DNA of 64,000 bases from Bradyrhizobium sp. ORS 285 (GCF_900176205.1 NZ_LT859959.1:6871001-6935000), one strand, 5' to 3'; counted from the first letter of the stretch, positions 16,796 through 25,629 are shown. Program-made: numbers and translations. The notes: a model not told the origin generated them from the letters alone.

Positions 16796-17359
16796 TTACA
16801 TAATACCAAAGATGTCCCCGCCGGAGCCGACAGGGAATTGAAGCACGGCATTCGCCCCGTCCCACGTCCAGGCGAGCGTGCCGCCGATTTTCGAAGTTCG
16901 AATAAATGTTGAGCCGTTGATGACGACGGCTTTCGGTTGCTTGGAAAACGGGTAGAGCAACGTCGTGTCGTCCGGGGTAGTTGCCGGTACTTCCGTCGGA
17001 TAGTCCACCGCAGCAATCGCCGCGCTGATGTCGTCGATCATCTTCTTGGTCATCGCGAGCGCCATCAGATACGTCTTGCCGGCGGTGTTCTTCGTGCTCG
17101 CGGAAGTGCCCTCCTGTGCGCGGGTGATCGTGAGCACGTCGGCGGCGAGCGCGGTCACGCGCACGATTTCCACGTTCGGATCGTCGGACGGATCGGGATA
17201 GTCGGTGCTGTTCCACCAAACGAGATTGTAACCCTGGCCCCCGCCGGTGCTCGGCAGGCGCGCACCGTGACCGGAAAACAGCGCGACCGACGTATCGGCC
17301 GCGCTGTATCCGGTGGAAACCGTGACTTTTCCGAAATTGGTGACGGGATCAAGCGCCAT
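16796..17359 (-). CDS. Fibre/appendage-type structural protein
   Basis: A 187-residue beta-rich protein. The segment NVEIVRVTALAADVLTITRA followed by QEGTSA is a pattern I know from N-terminal domains of phage fibre and appendage proteins. It lacks a signal peptide, unlike its neighbours on both sides. A TAGAAT hexamer (TGCTAGAAT) lies 14 nt before the ATG. The downstream STTS-repeat gene starts seven bases after its stop, so the two products may work together. Confidence 0.6.
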   Translation of the reverse strand: MALDPVTNFGKVTVSTGYSAADTSVALFSGHGARLPSTGGGQGYNLVWWNSTDYPDPSDDPNVEIVRVTALAADVLTITRAQEGTSASTKNTAGKTYLMALAMTKKMIDDISAAIAAVDYPTEVPATTPDDTTLLYPFSKQPKAVVINGSTFIRTSKIGGTLAWTWDGANAVLQFPVGSGGDIFGIM

Positions 17360-17383
17360 AGCGTGATACCCGTATTCTAGCAG

Positions 17384-17986
17384 CTACTTGTACTGCTGAA
17401 TCGGGATGAACCGAGCCCACACGGTGCTCGTGGCGCCCGTAGCGGTGAAGACGGCGCGCACGTAACGCGTATAGGTCTGCACCAGGAACGCGCCGGTTTC
17501 GCGCGGACTGGACGACGTGGCGCCGCCGATCGTCGTCGTGGCTGCGCGCCACGCGATCGATGCGGCCGGACCGACATATGCGGTCGTGGTCGCGCCGTAG
17601 TTGACGCCCGTGTAATTCTGATACCAATCGCACGCTGCCGGCGTGACGGTGCAGTTCGTACCGCTGATGTCGTCGGCATATTCGAACGCGATATTCAGGA
17701 CGGCCGACGTGCTCGATCCGGTCTTCTGAACGAGCAGAAGGCCGAAATCAGGGCGCTGCTTGTTGCCGCCGAAGAACGTCTGCGCGTAGCTGTCAAAGTA
17801 CAGCGTCGTGGTCGCCAAGCCCGCACCCATAGAGGTGACCGTCGTGGTGGCTGCGGCTGTTGACGTCGCGATGGCGAACAGCGAAGGGTTCGCGTGCGCC
17901 GGCGTCGCAAAGCCGAAGACGCTCAGGATCATGCCGATCCCAAGCAGCACGGCTGCGATGTTCTTTGTAGCAAGAGCTTTCGACAT
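17384..17986 (-). CDS. Exported Thr/Ala-rich hypothetical protein
   Basis: A 200-residue protein with a positively charged start, a hydrophobic core (IAAVLLGIGMILSVFGFA) and a signal-peptidase-like TPAHA site. The mature part is rich in Thr and Ala (ATSTAAATTTV) and has two Cys (GTNCTVTPAACDWY) that could form a disulphide, fitting an exported protein. It is the third exported product of this cassette. The ATG is four bases after the upstream stop codon. Function unknown. Confidence 0.55.
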   Translation of the reverse strand: MSKALATKNIAAVLLGIGMILSVFGFATPAHANPSLFAIATSTAAATTTVTSMGAGLATTTLYFDSYAQTFFGGNKQRPDFGLLLVQKTGSSTSAVLNIAFEYADDISGTNCTVTPAACDWYQNYTGVNYGATTTAYVGPAASIAWRAATTTIGGATSSSPRETGAFLVQTYTRYVRAVFTATGATSTVWARFIPIQQYK

Positions 17987-17990
17987 AGGC

Positions 17991-18269
17991 TTAGAGGTCC
18001 TTCGACGGATCAGCGACTTCAGGGGTCACGTCGGTCGCCTTGTCCTCCGAATCTTCGTCAGGCAGACCTGCGGAGGGTTCGGCCGGAGCGTCCTCGTCCC
18101 CTTTCTTGGCCGACTTCTTGGCCTTCTTCGCGGCCGGCGCATCGCCGTCGCGCTCGATCACGCCGATTTCAAGAAGCGCCTCTGCCTCTGCCTCGGTGAG
18201 ATCCACAACGTCGCCCTCCGTGTATTCGACCTGATCGTGCTTGAGATTACCCGTTACTGTGAATTTCAT
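17991..18269 (-). CDS. Small head-region protein with acidic tail
   Basis: A 92-residue protein. The first 45 residues (MKFTVTGNLKHDQVEYTEGD and a helical acidic stretch) resemble a small conserved phage domain found near capsid genes. The rest is a low-complexity linker of Lys, Ala, Glu, Asp and Pro. Its role is unknown; neck or scaffold accessory are possibilities. Confidence 0.55.
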   Translation of the reverse strand: MKFTVTGNLKHDQVEYTEGDVVDLTEAEAEALLEIGVIERDGDAPAAKKAKKSAKKGDEDAPAEPSAGLPDEDSEDKATDVTPEVADPSKDL

Positions 18270-18287
18270 AGCAATTGCGGATTACGT

Positions 18288-18812
18288 TTAATCGCTCTGC
18301 ACGTATTCGACGAAGACGTTCGCCTTTCCGGCGGTCAGCGTCTGTACGCCCGTTACGATCGTGATTTCGCGGACGGCGGTCGTCTTGATGTCGGATGCAG
18401 CGCCCGCGGCGGCCATGCCGACCTGCGTGAGCGCGTTGCCGTCGAGCGCGAAGTTGCCCGGAAGGCAGCCGTGAATGCCTGCGTTCCAGGGATTGCCGGC
18501 GGCGTTGATCGCGGAAGCGGCGATGAGATCGCCGGAGCTTTCCACCTGGACGGCAAGCGTCGCCGTGCTGTTGGCGGATGCGAATGTCGTGACGACATCG
18601 ACCCACGCTGCGGTGATGATCGCCTTCGCCGGGATGTACACCTTCAGGCCGTGCGAGCCGGCCGTGCCGTCCGCGCCGCCCGAAACGTCGTAGGTCGCCA
18701 CGGCGATTTTCGGCACCGTGACGCCCGTCTGCTTTACGGCAGTCTGTCCGGCCTTGTTCACGAAGAAAAGATCCTGGATGAGCTGCGCGATGCCTCGATT
18801 TTTTGCTGCCAT
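18288..18812 (-). CDS. Head-region structural protein
   Basis: A 174-residue beta-rich protein (TYDVSGGADGTAGSHGLKVY, ITAAWVDVVTTF, NSTATLAVQVESSG) directly downstream of the major capsid gene. It resembles minor capsid or decoration proteins in composition and position. No membrane or export signal. A strong GC hairpin separates it from the capsid gene, so it may be expressed at a lower level. Confidence 0.55.
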   Translation of the reverse strand: MAAKNRGIAQLIQDLFFVNKAGQTAVKQTGVTVPKIAVATYDVSGGADGTAGSHGLKVYIPAKAIITAAWVDVVTTFASANSTATLAVQVESSGDLIAASAINAAGNPWNAGIHGCLPGNFALDGNALTQVGMAAAGAASDIKTTAVREITIVTGVQTLTAGKANVFVEYVQSD

Positions 18813-18834
18813 AGAATGAGATTGAGGCGCGCCC

Positions 18835-18856
18835 GGCCCGGCTGTGACGCCGGGCC
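18835..18856 (-). terminator. GC-rich hairpin after the major capsid gene
   Basis: GGCCCGGC (18835-18842) pairs with GCCGGGCC (18849-18856) around a 6-nt loop, just after the capsid stop. There is no T run, so it may attenuate transcription or protect the capsid mRNA 3' end rather than fully terminate. Confidence 0.5.
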
Positions 18857-18869
18857 AGTGCGCGGGCTA

Positions 18870-19802
18870 TTAAGCGATGGCGTTGGCGAACAGGTATGCC
18901 GAACCCGGAGCGACGAGCTCCATGTCGCGGTAATCCTCGCCGCGGCGGATGAACTGGCCTCGGCGGTCGATTTCATCGACGCCCTGGAGGCGTTCAACGA
19001 CCGGGGTCTGCCACTGGTACGTGACGCCCAGCGTGACGATCTTCTGGCCCCTGCGCGGATTGATGTAGCAAAGGAGCGCATTCTTGCCCCAGATGTCCGA
19101 CATCGAGTCCGACTGACCTTCGACGGCGGTGTTCTTCTGCGCGGCGCCGATAATGACGCGATCGACATCAAACGCGCGAGCGAGCATTTCATTCGTGATG
19201 ATGCCGCCCTGCACGTACTTGAAGCGATCGATGATCGCCGGGTGATCGATGAGCTTGTCACGCACAGACTGCGAGAGCATGAGCGTATTCGGCACCTGGA
19301 TGACCGAGCTGCGAATGACGTTCTTGGCCGTGCGGACGTCGCGGATCGGATCGGAGTTATCGTCCGACCACTGGCTCGTGCCGGAAAGCGTCGTGTTCTG
19401 AGTGATGTTCGAGGTGTTGAGGAGCAACGACGCCGCGTTGACCTCCTTTTCGACAAGCATCATTTCGGTGACGTTTTCGGTCGCATCGACGTACGGATCC
19501 ATGCCCGCGTGTGCGTTTTTGACGTCCTCGTCCGGAACGAACTGCTTTGCGGCGTGATCTTCGCAGAAGAACGTCAGGCCAGGCGTGAGATTGAGCGTGA
19601 CTTCCTTCGAGCGAGCACCGGCGCCACGGCGCGAGTCCAGGGAACGGAACTTTCCTTTGTCGTAGACAAAGTGTTTCCCGCTTTGCACGCCAACCGGAAC
19701 GGTCGGCAGAAGCAGGTCGGCGATGTAGTCCGCATTCTGGTAGCCGAGAGAAATGTCGGTCAGGATGGGATCTACGCCGAGGTATCGATTTGTATCTGCC
19801 AT
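18870..19802 (-). CDS. Major capsid protein
   Basis: A 310-residue protein. Features include ADYIADLLLPTVPVGVQSGK, the segment RRGAGARSKEV, and a C-terminal half with PNTLMLSQSVRDKL and GVTYQWQTPVV, all typical of HK97-fold major capsid proteins of the class found with Mu-like heads. It follows the protease/scaffold and decoration genes, the expected order. No Shine-Dalgarno is visible before the ATG. Confidence 0.85.
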   Translation of the reverse strand: MADTNRYLGVDPILTDISLGYQNADYIADLLLPTVPVGVQSGKHFVYDKGKFRSLDSRRGAGARSKEVTLNLTPGLTFFCEDHAAKQFVPDEDVKNAHAGMDPYVDATENVTEMMLVEKEVNAASLLLNTSNITQNTTLSGTSQWSDDNSDPIRDVRTAKNVIRSSVIQVPNTLMLSQSVRDKLIDHPAIIDRFKYVQGGIITNEMLARAFDVDRVIIGAAQKNTAVEGQSDSMSDIWGKNALLCYINPRRGQKIVTLGVTYQWQTPVVERLQGVDEIDRRGQFIRRGEDYRDMELVAPGSAYLFANAIA

Positions 19803-19826
19803 AGATTAGGGATGAAGGCGATTAAT

Positions 19827-20198
19827 TTAGTAGCGGAAGATTCCCATCTGTACTTCGATGAGATCGCCGGACGCGGCCGCTGCCGTGCCGACATAGCGAC
19901 CGATAACGGTGTCGCCGTTCGTGGTCGTACTGACCGCGGCGCCGCTGCCGTTGGACGTAACGAAGTCGCCCGGATTGATCGTGCCGCCAGCCTTCACTTT
20001 CGTGACGCCGGTGAACTGATAGACAGCCTGGTGACCGCTGACCGGGTAATTTTTGAGGACGCCGACAATCGCGTCCGTCGCGGCGGCTGCGAGCACAAGA
20101 GTGCCGTCGGACTGCGCCTTGACGATCAGGTTCTGGCTCGCGGAGAGGTCCGCGCCGGCCACTGCCGAGCGATTGTGACCCGTGAGTTCGGTAGTCAT
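19827..20198 (-). CDS. Capsid decoration protein
   Basis: A 123-residue protein with LSASQNLIVKAQSDGTLVLA, GVLKNYPVSG, TINPGDFVTSNGSG and VIGRYVG, the pattern of small beta-barrel capsid-stabilising proteins (DUF2190/gpD-like). It lies between the protease/scaffold and the major capsid gene. Confidence 0.75.
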   Translation of the reverse strand: MTTELTGHNRSAVAGADLSASQNLIVKAQSDGTLVLAAAATDAIVGVLKNYPVSGHQAVYQFTGVTKVKAGGTINPGDFVTSNGSGAAVSTTTNGDTVIGRYVGTAAAASGDLIEVQMGIFRY

Positions 20199-20218
20199 AT
20201 CGAGAATGAATTACGTGA

Positions 20219-21358
20219 TTAATTCTTGCCGGCGAGCTCCTTCTCGTAAGCGGCTTTGAGATCGGGCTTTTCGTTGAAGACCATTTCGACCGCAGTGCGG
20301 TAGGTGATCTTCTTGCCGAGCGTTTCGGACGCTGCGATCTTTTCGTTCGCGAGCTTCTTGACGGACTCGGCGATCGACTGAAGGGTGCCCTCGACGTCTT
20401 CGCCCTGCCCGCCAATCTCCTTGAACATCGTCGTGGTGTTGGCCGGGATCGCCTTGATGAGTTCGGCAAATTCGTTGCGCATCTCCTTCGAGAGCTTGGC
20501 GACGAATTTTGAGACTGAATCCTTCTGCGCAACCGCGAAGCGGCCGGCAGCATTTGACTGCGAGAACATGAGCGCTTCGACGAGCGCCGCGCGCTCAGAC
20601 GCTTCGATGCGCTGCATAGCCTCACGGCCCGCCTTCGCGTCAGCCTGAAGCTGTGCGAGCTCGGATGCGCTGATTTTCACTTCGGAAGCGGCGACCGGAG
20701 GCTCCGGCGTCGGCGTCGGTTCCGGGGTCGGCTCCGGTGTGGGCGTCGGCTCGGGAGCCGGCGTCGGTTCCGGGGTCGGAGTCGGGGTCGGATCTACGAC
20801 ATCATCGAATTTCTTGGACATATCATCATTAAAATCGTTACTCATAATGCCGGACTCGCTGAAAGCGCCGACCGGCTGCATTTCCTTAAAGTACGGTCGA
20901 TTTGTCAGAGCGCCGCCGCAAAGGACGTTGTTGTACACGCGACCCGACTGCGGGTCGGAGTACGTCTGATAGAACTCGGTGCTGAAATACTTGAAGGATC
21001 GGTTCTGAATCAGAGCCTTTCCCTCATCGTTCCACTTAACCGTGGTCCACAGACCGTCTTCGCCGCGGTCCTGCACTTCGCCGTACCATGCAACCGCCGG
21101 AAGCTCGCCGCCACTCATGCCGTTGTCGTGGCCTGCGGTGATCGGGAGATCCAAACGGATGCCATCATCGAAATTTTTCTTCATCTCGGTGATGTCGGCC
21201 GGCGTGATCTTCATCGATCCGTACAGCGGGTGTTCCCACTCGCCGCACGGAATGACTTGAATCACATCCGGCACCTCCGGCGTCGATCCGTCGGAGAAGT
21301 CAAGCCGCGTAGCGAATGCGAATCGCTTCTTGCTATCGCGATGCTGCTGCTTGTTCAT
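20219..21358 (-). CDS. Mu I-like protease/scaffold protein
   Basis: A 379-residue protein. The N-terminal half (IQVIPCGEWEHPLYGSMKIT, LPITAGHDNG, FKYFSTEFYQTYSDPQSGRV, CGGALTNRPYFKEM) matches the Mu prophage I-protein protease family. A Pro-Thr-Glu-Pro repeat linker (about residues 190-220) leads to a helical C-terminal part that should be the scaffold. The start at 21358 is preferred because TATCAT lies exactly 6 nt upstream; the ORF extension to 21376 overlaps it. Confidence 0.85.
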   Translation of the reverse strand: MNKQQHRDSKKRFAFATRLDFSDGSTPEVPDVIQVIPCGEWEHPLYGSMKITPADITEMKKNFDDGIRLDLPITAGHDNGMSGGELPAVAWYGEVQDRGEDGLWTTVKWNDEGKALIQNRSFKYFSTEFYQTYSDPQSGRVYNNVLCGGALTNRPYFKEMQPVGAFSESGIMSNDFNDDMSKKFDDVVDPTPTPTPEPTPAPEPTPTPEPTPEPTPTPEPPVAASEVKISASELAQLQADAKAGREAMQRIEASERAALVEALMFSQSNAAGRFAVAQKDSVSKFVAKLSKEMRNEFAELIKAIPANTTTMFKEIGGQGEDVEGTLQSIAESVKKLANEKIAASETLGKKITYRTAVEMVFNEKPDLKAAYEKELAGKN

Positions 21359-21364
21359 GCCCCA

Positions 21365-21370
21365 ATGATA
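21365..21370 (-). promoter_or_regulatory. -10-like TATCAT, 6 nt before the protease/scaffold ATG
   Basis: Minus-strand CCGTATCATTGGGGCATG. Same spacing as the other structural genes; the run GGGG next to the ATG is too close to act as a normal Shine-Dalgarno. Confidence 0.5.
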
Positions 21371-21422
21371 CGGCACCGTTTCCCGTGCAACGCATGTTTC
21401 GCGTGTAACGCGATGGGGATAA

Positions 21423-21593
21423 CTACGCGGCGGTGAGAATATCCATGTGATACGTGTACACTCGATGGCTGATGCCTATGTCGGCACCGTGGTAGCACCG
21501 CCTTGTCATTCGCGGATCGCACATGATGCGTTCGTCAGTGCCGTTGTAGCACTTGCCGCACATATCGCATTCGTAGGAGTTGATCGGATCCAT
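21423..21593 (-). CDS. Small zinc-ribbon-like protein (56 aa)
   Basis: A short gene found by reading the gap between protease and portal genes. It encodes MDPINSYECDMCGKCYNG and a later IMCDP and RRCYHG, a Cys-rich zinc-binding pattern. The ATG lies one base past the stop of the upstream membrane peptide (TGACATG). Function unknown. Confidence 0.55.
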   Translation of the reverse strand: MDPINSYECDMCGKCYNGTDERIMCDPRMTRRCYHGADIGISHRVYTYHMDILTAA

Positions 21594-21594
21594 G

Positions 21595-21756
21595 TCACTG
21601 CGGCGGAAGAAACACCGCGATGACGGCGGCCACGAGCAATGCGAGTGTGAGCAGCGTGTATGAGATATGCAGGCTGTTGAGCGCGTCGATGTCGCGATGA
21701 TCCTCTCCGCGGCTGTCGTAAGAATCTATCGGGGCATTGTTGAGCGGCATCATCAT
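21595..21756 (-). CDS. Small membrane peptide (53 aa)
   Basis: The product has a polar N-terminal half (residues 1-30) and one membrane segment (ISYTLLTLALLVAAVIAVFL) ending in PPQ. Three ATG codons in a row start it; TAAAAT (21763-21768) lies 6 nt before the first. The membrane part resembles the 46-residue peptide at 12336-12476. No function is known. Confidence 0.55.
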   Translation of the reverse strand: MMMPLNNAPIDSYDSRGEDHRDIDALNSLHISYTLLTLALLVAAVIAVFLPPQ

Positions 21757-21760
21757 AAGG

Positions 21761-23956
21761 CTATTTTACCACCTCCGGCGGCTGCGTCAGGTCGTTCACA
21801 GTGCCGCCGTACCGATCGCGCAATGACTGCGGGACGCCGGTGATCTTCGGCGGGTTTTCTTCGTCGGTCAGGATCGCCACCCAGATTCCACGACAGTACG
21901 AATGAAACGCGCGCGCATGGGTCATTTCGTCGTCCTTTTCGACCACGCGGCCATCCATCGAAATGCAGAATTTGCAGGTCTTCGAATCGAGCAGTTCCGA
22001 GCGCTGCAAGGCGTAGATCTTGTCCTGGGCGCGGTTGAACGTGATCTCGCGGCCGTAGTTGATGTACTCGGAAACGACGATTGAGCTCGTGTTCCGCGCG
22101 AGCTCCACGATCGTTTCCTCTGCGGCGCGCTCGGCGGCCGCCAGCGCCTGCAACGTTGAGCCCTCCTGGCTGATGACGTTGAGGTAGGCCGTCTTGCTCG
22201 CATGCACGATGTCGGTCAGGTGCGAGTCAACGATCGTGGTCGCGAGTATGTCGATCTGCGAAAGCACCTCGGCCGGATTGGCAGGGGCTGGGACGCCGAT
22301 TTCACGAGCGGCGCCGTTCTTCCCGAACTCGAATGCTCCCTTGAATGCAGCTTTGAGCATCCGGCGGTACTCGTCGTCGCCCTTGATCGTCGCGTCCTTG
22401 ATTGCCTGCGTGTCGCCGGCGTTGGCGGCGCGGGATAGCTGCGCGATGTACTTCTCGTTCGCCGCGCTCAATTGCGTAATGATGTCATTGCGAAGCCCGT
22501 TTTCGAGCTCGTCCATCTTGTCCTGGATGCGCTGAAAATCGACGCGCATCTCCGCGAGGGTCAGCTTGCGGAACGGCTCAAACGTATCTGAAAAGTTTTT
22601 TTTTAGGCCGTGGCGGTGTTCGCTCGCTTCGGCCGGATCGTTATCGTTTGCAGCGCCCTTCTTTCCCTTCTGGTTCGGGTTCTGCGGGTCGGGCTGTGCC
22701 GGTTCCTCGCGCACGCCTGCTTCGTCGAGATCCGGCAGGCCCATCTTCTCGCGGAACGCGTTCTCGTCGGCGTCCTGGGCGGTGATGGCGCCGGCAGTGC
22801 GGAGCTGCGCGTAGGTCTGCGCGAGCTCCTGAATGTTCTCCTGGCTGATGCCTTCGAAATCGAGCTCCGGGTATTTCTTCACGCCGGGAAAATTGAGATC
22901 GACAAGCTCCTTGATTGCGCCCTTCATCGAAGCGGCGAACCACCGGGCTCGGTTCTCCTCGCCCTGCAAGAAGATCTCGGAATGGTTCTGCGAGAGCGCG
23001 CGCGAACCGCCGGTGCCGCCGGCATGCGTCGAGCCGAGCTCGATGAACTGCGCCAGGATCGATTTTGAAATCTCGCGGGAATGGTAAGCGAGGGAGTTTG
23101 ACGGATCGCGCGTGGTCGCAGACTTCATGTCGAGGAAGCCGATCTCGTAGCCGTCAGGCATCGTGACGAACGCGTGCTCATTGGCACGCATATTCTTCAA
23201 GATGTCCTCAGCCTGCGTCTGTTCCTTCTTTGTCGCGCCTTCCGGGAGCTTCGCATACGGCACGCCCAAGCCTTGTCGCTCGTGCGCTATCGCGTCCACC
23301 TTTTCGAGCGTCGTCTTGATGTACCAATGCTTGTACGCGGCACGCAGAACGGACACGCCGTCGAGATTGTCGCCTTCGCGATCGTTGATGAATACGATCA
23401 GCTTGTTCCACGGAATATCCACGGACTGCCCGAGCGATTTGTACTGTGTGACGCCGGGCTCGCCGTTAGACATCGCCCATCGGCGGATCGAGCGCGGCAT
23501 GCGCGGCGCGAGCTTCTTCCACACGATGCGCTGCGCGCCGTCGAGGTCGCGCACCTCGAAGACCTTCTCGAAGACCATGTGGCCGAAATCGAACGCGAGC
23601 AACGCCTGCCGCATGAAATCGGGATAGGGAAGTTCCATCTGCTCGAATAGGCAGTCTTCGACAAATTCCGCGATGTCAATGTCGGCTTGCTCGGATGACG
23701 CAGGCTTCACATACCATTCCGCGGAGAGCAGCGGCTGCTTTACCATTTGCAGCGTGGACTGGATCGTGCCGTCGCTGCGGCGCATCTCATCGTAGACCTG
23801 GATGGCTTTGATGCCGACGAGTTTCGGATTGTATTCCTCGTTGACGATGCCGCTGAAGATTCGTGTGCCGGTATCGCCGATTTCTAGGCCGAGGTTGACG
23901 TCAGGGGTTTCGTTCTCCTTGGTCGGCTTGGTGTAGCCGATCTTCTTTTTCGCCAT
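21761..23956 (-). CDS. Portal protein fused to a MuF head-morphogenesis domain
   Basis: A 731-residue protein. Residues about 1-430 match the DUF935/Mu gp29 portal type (VYDEMRRSDGTIQSTLQMVK, LLAFDFGHMVFEKVFE, a Pro/Asn/Lys-rich linker follows). The C-terminal part (about 590-720) has the MuF/gp30 minor head pattern: FNRAQDKIYALQRSELLDS, CKFCISMDG, then HARAFHSYCRG. In Mu these are separate genes. The start at 23956 is chosen because TATCAT lies 6 nt upstream. It would form the DNA entry ring and bring in the minor head function on the same chain. Confidence 0.85.
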   Translation of the reverse strand: MAKKKIGYTKPTKENETPDVNLGLEIGDTGTRIFSGIVNEEYNPKLVGIKAIQVYDEMRRSDGTIQSTLQMVKQPLLSAEWYVKPASSEQADIDIAEFVEDCLFEQMELPYPDFMRQALLAFDFGHMVFEKVFEVRDLDGAQRIVWKKLAPRMPRSIRRWAMSNGEPGVTQYKSLGQSVDIPWNKLIVFINDREGDNLDGVSVLRAAYKHWYIKTTLEKVDAIAHERQGLGVPYAKLPEGATKKEQTQAEDILKNMRANEHAFVTMPDGYEIGFLDMKSATTRDPSNSLAYHSREISKSILAQFIELGSTHAGGTGGSRALSQNHSEIFLQGEENRARWFAASMKGAIKELVDLNFPGVKKYPELDFEGISQENIQELAQTYAQLRTAGAITAQDADENAFREKMGLPDLDEAGVREEPAQPDPQNPNQKGKKGAANDNDPAEASEHRHGLKKNFSDTFEPFRKLTLAEMRVDFQRIQDKMDELENGLRNDIITQLSAANEKYIAQLSRAANAGDTQAIKDATIKGDDEYRRMLKAAFKGAFEFGKNGAAREIGVPAPANPAEVLSQIDILATTIVDSHLTDIVHASKTAYLNVISQEGSTLQALAAAERAAEETIVELARNTSSIVVSEYINYGREITFNRAQDKIYALQRSELLDSKTCKFCISMDGRVVEKDDEMTHARAFHSYCRGIWVAILTDEENPPKITGVPQSLRDRYGGTVNDLTQPPEVVK
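21763..21768 (-). promoter_or_regulatory. -10-like TAAAAT, 6 nt before the 53-aa peptide
   Basis: Minus-strand GGTAAAATAGCCTTATG, overlapping the end of the portal gene. The hexamer-to-ATG distance is again 6 nt. Confidence 0.45.
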
Positions 23957-23962
23957 GCCGCA

Positions 23963-23968
23963 ATGATA
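23963..23968 (-). promoter_or_regulatory. -10-like TATCAT, 6 nt before the portal ATG
   Basis: Minus-strand TGCTATCATTGCGGCATG: TG-N-hexamer followed by 6 nt and the ATG. Confidence 0.5.
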
Positions 23969-23979
23969 GCACCCGGCCG

Positions 23980-25629
23980 TCAAAACACTTGGTCGATCAG
24001 ACCGCCGCTGCCTGTGGATGACTGCTCGTGCTCATCCTTCTTTTCGGTCGGGTCGGGCAAGACGCTCGCGACGCGGCCGAGCGGGAATTTACGCTGCGCG
24101 AGCATCTTCGCATCGGGATAGTGATCGTCCTCTTTGAGCGGCTTGTCCGTGCCCTCCTGGAAGCGGTAGCGTTTGTGCTGCCAGATACCCTCTTTGTTCG
24201 TGCGCTGCATGCGGTTGAGACGGCGCTGAAAGCGGGCGCGGTAATTGCCGAGCATGGCTTCCTTCTCGGTGCCCAGCTTGCGGTTCACCTCGCGCTTGGC
24301 GCCGGTGCGTGCGGTTTCGGCGATCTGTATCGGCCGGCCGAACGGAACTTCGACGACTGCGCAAGCGAACTGTTCCTCGTCCGGTAGCTGAGCGATGCGC
24401 TTGGCGATCGTGCGTTTCAGCAGAGAGTTTTCGAACGGGTGCGAGGCATCCACATGCCATGTTTGGACGCGGTATCTGACCGTGAGCTCGGCCACGTCCT
24501 CGCAGATGACGTCGGCATCTACCTGAGTGAAATGCCGCGCTTCGAGCTCCACTAGGACATTGTTCATGTGGGCCATCTCGATGTCCACGACCGTCATGCC
24601 GGAATAGCCCCAGTCGATGCCTCCGCCGACGACCGCGCCCGGACGGTATGCGTATTCCTCGCCGAGCTCGTCGATGACGCATGCATCCACGTCCTCGGGA
24701 TCGTTCACCATGCCGGCGGCCGAAGGGCGCGACCCCATGTATTCGACGTCGAACCAATCGAGCGACGGCTTTTCGCGCCACGCCTGGATGATGTTCGCGA
24801 GCGGCACCCATCCTTCCGGATCGCCGGTGCGGCCGGCCGCGCGTTGCTTCAGCTTGTCGAGATCCGGGATCTGCCGATTGAGCTCGGGATCATCCCATAT
24901 GGCCGGATCGAATGTCTGCGTGACGTCGAAGATGTCCCAGGACAGGCGGCAATAGCCGAGCTCGTCGGCCTTGTCCCAGATCTCTTGGAATAGGCCGAAG
25001 ATCTTGTGAAATGTCGATGTGAAGATCACGAGCGGAAATACGGCCGTGTCCACCATCGGCAGCGCCGAAAGAATGATCTCGTCCTTCGCCTCGCATGCCT
25101 CGTCGATGTAGAGATCGTCGGGGTGCGGGCCGCGCACCTGTTTCGATGATGCAGCGACGGCACGGTAATAGTTCCCCTGCTCCGTCTCGGTGCGCAGCAT
25201 CGTGGGCTCGTCCGGCAAGGTCGAGCGGATCGCCTCGGCATCCTCCGTGTAGACGTGCCCAAGAAAATAGTTGTAGACGCCCTTCGCCTGTTCGAGCGAG
25301 CCGCCCAGATTGACGATGCGCATGAGCTTGAGGAACCATCGCACGAATCCGAGCGCTCCGAGCATTTTCGATTTGCCGCCGCCGCGTGGGCCTTTGATGA
25401 TGAAACGCCCGCATGGTGTGCCGTCCGGCCGCTGCTGAAGGTAGAGGCACGCGAACACGATGCGCAGCTTTTTCGGAAAGCGCATTTCAGGATCGATCAG
25501 CTTCAGGAGAGTGATCGGCTTTCCAGCAAAACGACGCCGAATATCGGCGGGACTGCTCAATATGCGCGCGAGTAGCTTACGCCGCGCTTCCTGTTGAACC
25601 GCCAGTGATGGCGTTTGCGATTTGGACAT
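23980..25629 (-). CDS. Terminase large subunit
   Basis: A 549-residue packaging motor. The Walker A motif GPRGGGKS is at residues 80-87 and the Walker B motif DDLYIDEACE at 171-180. The C-terminal nuclease domain begins around GGGIDWGYSGMTVVD, with a further acidic/His motif VDASHPFENS. It cuts the concatemer and pumps DNA into the prohead through the portal encoded next. Its ATG lies inside the 3' end of the small-subunit gene (53-bp overlap). Confidence 0.9.
   Translation of the reverse strand: MSKSQTPSLAVQQEARRKLLARILSSPADIRRRFAGKPITLLKLIDPEMRFPKKLRIVFACLYLQQRPDGTPCGRFIIKGPRGGGKSKMLGALGFVRWFLKLMRIVNLGGSLEQAKGVYNYFLGHVYTEDAEAIRSTLPDEPTMLRTETEQGNYYRAVAASSKQVRGPHPDDLYIDEACEAKDEIILSALPMVDTAVFPLVIFTSTFHKIFGLFQEIWDKADELGYCRLSWDIFDVTQTFDPAIWDDPELNRQIPDLDKLKQRAAGRTGDPEGWVPLANIIQAWREKPSLDWFDVEYMGSRPSAAGMVNDPEDVDACVIDELGEEYAYRPGAVVGGGIDWGYSGMTVVDIEMAHMNNVLVELEARHFTQVDADVICEDVAELTVRYRVQTWHVDASHPFENSLLKRTIAKRIAQLPDEEQFACAVVEVPFGRPIQIAETARTGAKREVNRKLGTEKEAMLGNYRARFQRRLNRMQRTNKEGIWQHKRYRFQEGTDKPLKEDDHYPDAKMLAQRKFPLGRVASVLPDPTEKKDEHEQSSTGSGGLIDQVF

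Noticed and set aside
16789..17016. 76-residue extension of the STTS-repeat protein
   Set aside because: Arg/Pro-rich and inside the upstream fibre-type gene; ATG 16788 gives a proper signal peptide.
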